A program made the position numbers and the translations under genes. Below, in pieces: positions 29,149-34,871 of a stretch of 34,871 nucleotides of DNA. The DNA is taken from assembly GCA_022764275.1 (NCBI GenBank), contig JALERH010000134.1, forward strand, positions 1-34,871, in the 5' to 3' direction. The notes beneath the pieces were generated by a model. It was not told the DNA's origin. It was given only the letters and a program-made list of their open reading frames with translations, and ran no database searches. Origin of the DNA: Blautia sp. GTDB lineage: Bacteria > Bacillota > Clostridia > Lachnospirales > Lachnospiraceae. The first letter of the stretch is position 1, and each line of letters opens with the position of its first letter.

Positions 29149-30948
29149 ATGAACCTGTCAGCAGTGAGACACACAGGAAGCTATCCGGATTTATATCTGA
29201 GGGATAGAAAGACACTGGTTTTTACCATACATATGGCGGCTGGAGATACAAAGAGCTGTATGCTTGTCTGTTTCCCCAGAACAGATGCGGAGAAACGAAA
29301 ATATGTGCCAATGGAATGCAGAGTCCGGGATGGACGTCTGGAACATTTCACTGCGGAAGTCACATTTGAGGATACGGCCAGATACCAGAAGTATTTCTTT
29401 AGGATTACAGATAGAGAAGATAAGGTATATTTTTTAAATGCGTGGGATATCTGTGAAACAGAACCGAAAGATGGTTTCTTTGAATTCCTGTATGCCAACA
29501 GGACAAACGTGCTGGAAGTACCACAGTGGAGCAAAGGACAGGTTTATTATCAGATATTTCCGGAGCGTTTCTGCAACGGTGACAGACAAAATGACCCAAA
29601 GAGCTGCCTGCCGTGGGAGACAAAGCCGACCCGGGAGAACTATATGGGAGGCGATCTGAAAGGAATTCTTTCGAAGATGGATTACCTTCAGGAGCTTGGA
29701 ATTGAATGCATTTATCTGAATCCCATCTTTTCGGGGGATTTTAATCATAAATATGCAACCACTGATTATTTTCGAATTGATCCTGTGTTTGGAACGAAAA
29801 AAGAGTTTGCAGAGCTGGTGGAAGAGCTTCACAAGCGGGGAATACGGATTCTGCTTGACGGTGTGTTCAATCACTGCGGCGTACATTTCCCGGCGTTTCA
29901 GGATCTTCTGAAGAATCAGAAAGAATCGAAGTACGCAGACTGGTTTTATGTTCACAGCTATCCGGTTTCCGTATCTGAGACAAATGCTCCATACGAATGT
30001 GTGGGAGATTATGGATATATGCCAAAACTGAACACCGCAAACAGGGAAGTTCAGGAGTTTATCAAAAAGGTGATGCTTTACTGGCTTAGGGAATTCCATA
30101 TTGATGGATGGCGGCTTGATGTTGCCGACGAGGTGGATGCCACTGCATGGATGATGGTGAGAACCGCAGTGAAAGAAAATTTTCCGGATGCCTTGCTACT
30201 GGGAGAAACATGGGGTGACGGTCTTGATATGATGGACGGAAAACAGATGGACAGCATGATGAATTATGTGTTCCGTGATGCGGTAAGGGACTTTATCGCA
30301 AGAGAATCCATTGATGCCTTTGCATTTTCCCATCGGATATGCCAGATGCTTTCTCATTACCCGGAAGAAAGAAACCAGGTGATGTTTTTGCCGCTGGATA
30401 GCCATGATACGGAGAGATTTTTGTTTCATTGCCAGGGAAACAGAGAAAAACTGAAACTGGCAGCAGTTTTCCAGATGTGCTTTGTGGGGGCACCATCGGT
30501 ATATTATGGTGATGAAATTGGCATGACAGGAGACAATGACCCGGATTGCAGACGATGTATGGTCTGGGAACCAGCACGGCAGGATAGAGAATTACTGCAG
30601 CACTATAAAAAGTTGATACAAATCCGAAAGACGGAAGGATGTATAAAAACAGGAAAAATCGCAGTGAATGTGACGGAAGGGAGGGTGTTTGGATTCATAC
30701 GCTATGATGGAACAGAGGAAATCTGTGTGATCTGCAACGCTGGGGGTGATGCAGTTTCGGTGAAGGTTCCGGTGTTCCGAAAAGCAGAATATGAAAATCT
30801 TCTCAACGGAGAGACCTGTATGGCAGAACCGCTGGAAGATAAGAACATTTGCAATGCGGATCTGTTTGATTATGACGGATTTCTGGATTTGGATTTGGAA
30901 GCTTTTGAAGGCAAGGTCATGAAAAGGAGGAAAAATTATGAGGACTAG
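29149..30948 (+). CDS. GH13 alpha-glucan hydrolase (cyclomaltodextrinase/neopullulanase type)
   Basis: A 599-residue enzyme from ATG 29149 (AAAGGAG before it); an in-frame ATG at 29095 directly after the previous stop lacks a site. An N-terminal beta domain of about 120 residues (CBM34-like) precedes the catalytic barrel. All GH13 regions are intact: DGVFNHCG (I), GWRLDVADE with the nucleophile Asp (II), GETWG with the acid/base Glu (III), DSHDTERFL (IV), and MGGDLKGI at the barrel start. No signal peptide is present, so it works in the cytoplasm on imported oligosaccharides, as GH13_20 enzymes do. Its end overlaps the binding-protein gene by 11 bases. Confidence 0.93.
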   Translation: MNLSAVRHTGSYPDLYLRDRKTLVFTIHMAAGDTKSCMLVCFPRTDAEKRKYVPMECRVRDGRLEHFTAEVTFEDTARYQKYFFRITDREDKVYFLNAWDICETEPKDGFFEFLYANRTNVLEVPQWSKGQVYYQIFPERFCNGDRQNDPKSCLPWETKPTRENYMGGDLKGILSKMDYLQELGIECIYLNPIFSGDFNHKYATTDYFRIDPVFGTKKEFAELVEELHKRGIRILLDGVFNHCGVHFPAFQDLLKNQKESKYADWFYVHSYPVSVSETNAPYECVGDYGYMPKLNTANREVQEFIKKVMLYWLREFHIDGWRLDVADEVDATAWMMVRTAVKENFPDALLLGETWGDGLDMMDGKQMDSMMNYVFRDAVRDFIARESIDAFAFSHRICQMLSHYPEERNQVMFLPLDSHDTERFLFHCQGNREKLKLAAVFQMCFVGAPSVYYGDEIGMTGDNDPDCRRCMVWEPARQDRELLQHYKKLIQIRKTEGCIKTGKIAVNVTEGRVFGFIRYDGTEEICVICNAGGDAVSVKVPVFRKAEYENLLNGETCMAEPLEDKNICNADLFDYDGFLDLDLEAFEGKVMKRRKNYED

Positions 30949-32185
30949 CAAAAAAACATTAGCAGTTTTACTGACAACGATGTGCGTGGGTACATTTGGG
31001 ACTGTGAATTGCAGCGCAGAAGAGGTAACCATTAATTTCTGGCACCACTACAGTGAGCAGTCTGCGGAAAACGAAACATTGACAAACGTACTGATTCCGG
31101 AGTTTGAAAAGGAAAATCCGGATATCAAGGTTAATGCAGTTTCACACGAATGGGGAGACCTGCATGATAAAATTCTGATCAGTGCAAAATCGGAAACCCT
31201 TCCGGACGTTGCACGTCTTGACAGCGCATGGGTTCCGGAATTTCAGAAAATGGGTATTCTGGTGCCTTTGAATCAGGAAATCAGTGATTTTTCAGAAACA
31301 GCAGATTCGCTTCTGGAAAGCGCTATGAGCACCGCGAAAATCGGAGATGACTATTTTGGTCTGGCACTGAATACCAATACCAAGATTATGTTCTATAACA
31401 AGAAAGCTTTTGAAGACGCAGGTGTGGAAGTACCGCAGACGATGGAAGAATTTGTGGAGGCTGCAAAAAAACTGGCAGGAACCAACGAGAATGGACAGCA
31501 GGTATGGGGATATGAGGAACCGGCTCTTTCCGGATGGAATTTATGCCCGTTTATCTGGAGTATGGGTGGTGCTATTACAAATGAAGAACAGACACAGGCA
31601 ACCGGATATTTAAACAGTCCTGAAACTGTAGCTGCAATTCAGATGCTTGCAGACCTTTATAGTGAAAATGTTATCACAGGATGGAACAGTGGTGACATTC
31701 CCATGACGGACGGATTCGGGACCGGAAGATATGCCATGATCGTGGACGGACCGTGGAAAATTTCGGAGCTGGAAGGCGCATATCCGGATTTTGAATATGG
31801 AACCGCAGCATTCCCGGCAGGAGAAGCAGGCTCTTACTCTGTACTTGGAGGAGAAGATATCTCCATGTTCAATACCGCTGACAAAGAAGCTGCATGGAAA
31901 TTTATGCAGTTTATGACCGGAGAATTCGCACAGGAAGAGATGGCAAAATGCAGCCAGATTCCGGTGAATAAAAATACACTGGAAAGTGATACCGTAAAAA
32001 ATGCGGATTTTGCACCATTTATTGAGGCAATCAGGACGGCAAAATCAAGACCTACTGTTGCAAGCTGGTCAGAAATTGACAGCGAACTGGCAACCGCTGT
32101 CAGTGCTGTAATGAATGGAGAAAAAACAGCACAGGACGCAATGGATGAGCTTGCTGAAAAGGTGGATGCTCTGCTGGCAGAATAA
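30938..32185 (+). CDS. ABC sugar-binding protein (MalE-like)
   Basis: A 415-residue extracytoplasmic solute-binding protein of the family 1 type. The signal peptide is MRTSKKTLAVLLTTMCVGTF and on to NCSAEE. The mature part opens with VTINFWHHYSEQSAEN and contains IPEFEKENPDIKV, LPDVARLDSAWVPEFQ, MIVDGPWKI and AAWKFMQFMTG, all typical of MalE/MsmE proteins. The lipobox is odd: TVNC instead of the usual L-[AS]-[GA]-C, so it may be either an unusual lipoprotein or cut by signal peptidase I after the Ala. Its ATG lies within the end of the GH13 gene, with AAAGGAGG. A strong hairpin follows the gene. Confidence 0.93.
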   Translation: MRTSKKTLAVLLTTMCVGTFGTVNCSAEEVTINFWHHYSEQSAENETLTNVLIPEFEKENPDIKVNAVSHEWGDLHDKILISAKSETLPDVARLDSAWVPEFQKMGILVPLNQEISDFSETADSLLESAMSTAKIGDDYFGLALNTNTKIMFYNKKAFEDAGVEVPQTMEEFVEAAKKLAGTNENGQQVWGYEEPALSGWNLCPFIWSMGGAITNEEQTQATGYLNSPETVAAIQMLADLYSENVITGWNSGDIPMTDGFGTGRYAMIVDGPWKISELEGAYPDFEYGTAAFPAGEAGSYSVLGGEDISMFNTADKEAAWKFMQFMTGEFAQEEMAKCSQIPVNKNTLESDTVKNADFAPFIEAIRTAKSRPTVASWSEIDSELATAVSAVMNGEKTAQDAMDELAEKVDALLAE

Positions 32186-32207
32186 GGAAAGAAAGTATGA
32201 GGTTCAT

Positions 32208-32236
32208 AGTGCTGCTGTTCTAAAAACAGCAGCACT
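32208..32236 (+). promoter_or_regulatory. 12-bp hairpin between binding protein and first permease
   Basis: AGTGCTGCTGTT (32208-32219) pairs perfectly with AACAGCAGCACT (32225-32236) around a 5-base loop. No T-run follows; the permease ribosome site begins 5 bases later. Such hairpins can protect the 3' end of binding-protein mRNA and lower permease output. Confidence 0.75.
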
Positions 32237-32252
32237 GTAAGGAGGAGTGGAA

Positions 32253-33137
32253 ATGAAACAGAAAACAGGTCAGAAGGTGCAGATAGGTCTGCTTCTCCTT
32301 CCGGGGATTCTGATTTTTGGATTTTTTACCTTATATCCCATAGCAAAATTGTTTGTTATGAGCTTTTTCAAGTGGGATTTTGGCTCCATGTTTTCACAGG
32401 AGTTCATTGGCCTGGGAAATTATAAAGAGGTTCTGTCAGACCCCTATTTTCAGACAGCATTTGTGAACAGTATTGTCTATACATTGGTTACAGTACCGGC
32501 TCAGATGCTTTTAGGACTTCTGATCGCGATGCTTATCAATAACATTACCAGATTTTCCATTGGATATCGTGTAGCTTATTATCTGCCGGTTATTACATCC
32601 TGGGTGATTGCGTCTCTTGTTTTTAAATATGTATTTAATACAGAAGGACTTCTGAATTATTTTCTGACTAACGTGATTCATCTGACCAGTCAGAATGTCA
32701 GGTGGCTGGATTCCAGGTGGGGCGGCATGAGCGTGGCAATGCTTCTTGGAATATGGAAAGGTATCGGATGGAATATGGTAGTATTTCTGGCCGCTCTTCA
32801 GACAGTGCCAAAAGATCTGTATGAATCAGCCGCTCTGGATGGAGCAGGAACATTGCAGAAATTTTTCTATGTGACCATTCCGTCTATAAAAGGTACTATC
32901 CTGTTTGCATTGGTAATGCTCACAATCGGAGGATTCAATGTCTTTACTTCTATTAAGATGATAACAGACGGAAATCCGGGGCATAAAACAGAGAGTGTTC
33001 TGACCTGGATGTATTATAAAGCTTTCAGTACCGGAAAATTCGGATATTCTGCGGCACTTTCCTTTATTATCGCCATTGTTCTGGCAATTCTGGCCGTGAT
33101 ACAGTTCAGGATGATGGATCATAACAAACTGGAATAG
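32253..33137 (+). CDS. ABC sugar transporter permease, MalF-like
   Basis: A 294-residue protein from ATG 32253 with GGAGG 7 bases upstream (a GTG six bases earlier is too close). Six hydrophobic segments are visible. The cytoplasmic EAA loop is ESAALDGAGTLQKFFYVTIPSI at about residues 190-211, where the ATPase docks (only partly quoted as motif ESAALDGAG). It belongs to the MalF/UgpA class and forms the membrane channel with the next gene. It lies after the SBP-permease hairpin and 11 bases before the second permease. Confidence 0.93.
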   Translation: MKQKTGQKVQIGLLLLPGILIFGFFTLYPIAKLFVMSFFKWDFGSMFSQEFIGLGNYKEVLSDPYFQTAFVNSIVYTLVTVPAQMLLGLLIAMLINNITRFSIGYRVAYYLPVITSWVIASLVFKYVFNTEGLLNYFLTNVIHLTSQNVRWLDSRWGGMSVAMLLGIWKGIGWNMVVFLAALQTVPKDLYESAALDGAGTLQKFFYVTIPSIKGTILFALVMLTIGGFNVFTSIKMITDGNPGHKTESVLTWMYYKAFSTGKFGYSAALSFIIAIVLAILAVIQFRMMDHNKLE

Positions 33138-33148
33138 GGGGGACAAAA

Positions 33149-33994
33149 TTGAAGTTTACCAGAAAAAATATTTCCAAGACATTGACTTATCTGGTGCTTA
33201 CATTAGGAATTGTGATCGTAGTCCTTCCTATGATTTATATGGTAAGTACCGCGTTAAAACCAAACGGTGCATTGTATGAATATCCGCCGAAGTTTTTTCC
33301 GAAACTGAAAGAAATCACATTGGAAAATTTCGCTTACATCCTGAGCCAGAAAAAGTTTATCATGAATTTTCTGAACAGTTTGCTGGTGTCCACTGTCACA
33401 GTACTGATTGCTGCTTTTGTTTCTTCTGCTATGGCATTCTGCATTGCAAGATTTCGTTTTCCGGGGAGAAAATTTCTCTTTACTTTTATCATGCTGACCA
33501 TGATTATTCCCGGAACAACTCTGATTGTTCCGCAGTATGAGCTTGCCGTAAAGCTTAAAACAATTAACAGCCTTACGGGATTGATCCCTTTTTATGTGGC
33601 GTGGGTTATTCCATATTCTACTTTTATGATAAAAGGTTTCGTGGAGAATGTTCCGAGAGAACTGGACGAGGCGATTTACATAGACGGGGGCAGTGTGTTT
33701 ACCGTATTTTTCCGTATCATGCTCCCATTGACAAAGCCGGGGATTGCTTCTGTATCTATTTTTAATTTTCTTACTGCATGGGAAGAATTTCCATGGGCTA
33801 ATACAGTTATCAATGATGACCTGAAACGGACGCTTCCGATTGCGATTTCCGGATTCTTCGGGCAGCATCAGTTCACCCAATGGGGATATGTGTTCGCACT
33901 GTCTGTATTGAGTCTGCTGCCGATTCTGGTGGTCTTTATTGCCTGCCAGCGTTTCTTCATTGAAGGGCTGACAGCAGGAAGCGTAAAAGGATGA
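33149..33994 (+). CDS. ABC sugar transporter permease, MalG-like
   Basis: A 281-residue protein with a TTG start at 33149 and the ribosome site AGGGGGG about 6 bases before. Six hydrophobic helices; EAA loop DEAIYIDGGSVFTVFF at about residue 170, followed by IMLPLTKPGI. MalG/UgpE class. It pairs with the MalF-like protein. No ATP-binding gene follows, so the importer probably uses a shared ATPase of MsmK/MsmX type encoded elsewhere, as in many Firmicutes. The operon ends at the hairpin just after it. Confidence 0.93.
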   Translation: MKFTRKNISKTLTYLVLTLGIVIVVLPMIYMVSTALKPNGALYEYPPKFFPKLKEITLENFAYILSQKKFIMNFLNSLLVSTVTVLIAAFVSSAMAFCIARFRFPGRKFLFTFIMLTMIIPGTTLIVPQYELAVKLKTINSLTGLIPFYVAWVIPYSTFMIKGFVENVPRELDEAIYIDGGSVFTVFFRIMLPLTKPGIASVSIFNFLTAWEEFPWANTVINDDLKRTLPIAISGFFGQHQFTQWGYVFALSVLSLLPILVVFIACQRFFIEGLTAGSVKG

Positions 33995-34006
33995 AAAAAG
34001 AAATGA

Positions 34007-34059
34007 GGGTGCCGCATCTGTAACTTGTTGATCACTTGTGCGGCACCCCATCATTTTTT
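34007..34059. terminator. Bidirectional intrinsic terminator between sugar operon and araC-like gene
   Basis: GGGTGCCGCA (34007-34016) pairs with TGCGGCACCC (34039-34048), followed by CATCA and six T (34054-34059). On the minus strand T-rich CTTTTTTC also follows the stem. The araC-like stop codon (34058-34060) overlaps the T-run. Confidence 0.85.
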
Positions 34060-34871
34060 ACAAAAACTGCTTCCTGTATTCCGTCGGTGAAATATGAAAC
34101 TTCCTGCGGAAAATCTTAAAAAATTCTTCTGCATCGGCAAATCCGCAGGTCTCCACAATCTGGTAGATGTTTATCTTGGGATCTGCCAGAAGCTCTATGG
34201 CACGTTCCAGTCTTACCTCGTCTGCAAAGCTCTTCATATCTCTTCCGGTCCGTTCTTTCAGATGACGGTCAAATTCGGCAGTGGATTTGTGAAATCCTTT
34301 TGCGATTTCTTCAAAATTTTGTGTCATGCAGTTTCTGCATATTGCTCCCACCATGTCGTGTGTTTCGGCATCAATTCCATAAAAGCTGAACTCACTGGAG
34401 CTTTCCAGATAAGCAAACAGCAGCAGGAACAGGGATTCCAGGGCAAAGGTCTGGTGATAATCATGGTCTGCATATTCCTGAATGATGGAGGTCAGTATGC
34501 CCTGGGCATGGAGGTCGCGGCCAAGGGAGAAGAAAATGTAGTTCTGGCCGGTCTGTCCGTTACCACGGAGGAAGGCTGAAATCAGATTGTCGTCAAGGTA
34601 GAAGTCCTTTAATGTGCCTTCAAACGCCTGGGGCTTCAGGCAGAAGTTGACGATCAGGGCATCTCCCTCCTGGTGCTTGAGGGCGTGTACCGCATTCCTG
34701 CTGCACAGTACCAGATCCCCGGCTGCCATATAAATTTCAGTCCCATCAATTACATTTATCATGGAACCGCTGCAGAGGTAATTTAATTCATAATAATCAT
34801 GGGAATGCTCCGGGAAGTCACCGGTCACCTCGTGGGCAAGGACATAATAATCTTCATTCTCCGGCAGTTTT
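34058..34871 (-). CDS. AraC-family regulator, N-terminus beyond the window
   Basis: The reading frame continues without a stop to base 34871, so the gene is cut by the window edge; the sequence before the possible GTG at 34828 still looks coding (ENEDYYVLAHEV). At least 270 residues are present. The N-terminal part is a cupin sensor (PEHSHDYYELNYLCSGS, then AAGDLVLCSRNAVHAL). The C-terminal double helix-turn-helix is clear: RLERAIELLADP, IYQIVETCGFADAEEFFKIFRRKFHISPTEYRKQ (key motif CGFADAEEFFKIF). The target may be genes upstream of it outside the window or the convergent sugar operon. Confidence 0.9.
   Translation of the reverse strand, partial: KLPENEDYYVLAHEVTGDFPEHSHDYYELNYLCSGSMINVIDGTEIYMAAGDLVLCSRNAVHALKHQEGDALIVNFCLKPQAFEGTLKDFYLDDNLISAFLRGNGQTGQNYIFFSLGRDLHAQGILTSIIQEYADHDYHQTFALESLFLLLFAYLESSSEFSFYGIDAETHDMVGAICRNCMTQNFEEIAKGFHKSTAEFDRHLKERTGRDMKSFADEVRLERAIELLADPKINIYQIVETCGFADAEEFFKIFRRKFHISPTEYRKQFL

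Overview
The window looks like chromosome from a Gram-positive Firmicute, most likely a gut Lachnospiraceae (Blautia/Ruminococcus-like). Reasons: moderate G+C, strong AGGAGG ribosome sites, TTGACA/TATAAT promoters, T-box and purine riboswitch leaders, cre-like operators, and proteins typical of clostridial cluster XIVa. Family assignment is inference; no 16S gene or phage, transposase or CRISPR array is visible. I see ordinary chromosomal operons rather than a mobile island.

Layout. (1) 1-1301: a promoter, a folded putative small RNA, tRNA-Leu(UAG), an intrinsic terminator, then a sigma-70-like protein that has regions 1.1, 2 and 3 but no region 4. (2) 1315-5593: a potassium module. A 45-residue membrane microprotein and KtrA/KtrB lie on the minus strand; a short KdpD-like kinase and KdpE regulator lie divergently on the plus strand. 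Similar 11-bp-spaced direct repeats precede both the microprotein and the divergent promoters. (3) 5749-8353: adenine deaminase and a ribokinase. (4) 8440-12594 (minus): MarR regulator and a heterodimeric ABC exporter behind a perfect consensus promoter with a large palindrome at +1. (5) 12682-16061 (minus): ilvB-ilvN-EamA transporter behind a T-box leader that seems to lack Stem I. (6) 16114-19009 (minus): guanine deaminase and purine permease behind a guanine-type riboswitch whose geometry predicts an ON switch. (7) 19114-20265: AI-2E family transporter.

(8) 20324-26191: a TetR regulator diverges from an MMPL/RND-type pump and a 976-residue secreted Leu/Gly heptad-repeat protein, with three matching TGAC-N5-GTCA operators between them. 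(9) 26192-26545: non-coding stretch with strong palindromes; then a DUF3783-like protein (minus) and a YczE/YitT-like membrane protein (plus). (10) 27860-33994: LacI regulator, GH13 alpha-glucan hydrolase, sugar-binding protein and two permeases, a maltodextrin-type uptake operon without its own ATPase. (11) 34058 to the end: an AraC regulator (minus) that runs off the window.

Best candidates for something undescribed: the truncated sigma-like protein and folded RNA next to tRNA-Leu; the microprotein linked to KdpE-like sites; the Stem-I-less T-box; the guanine ON-riboswitch; and the pump plus secreted heptad-rod operon.
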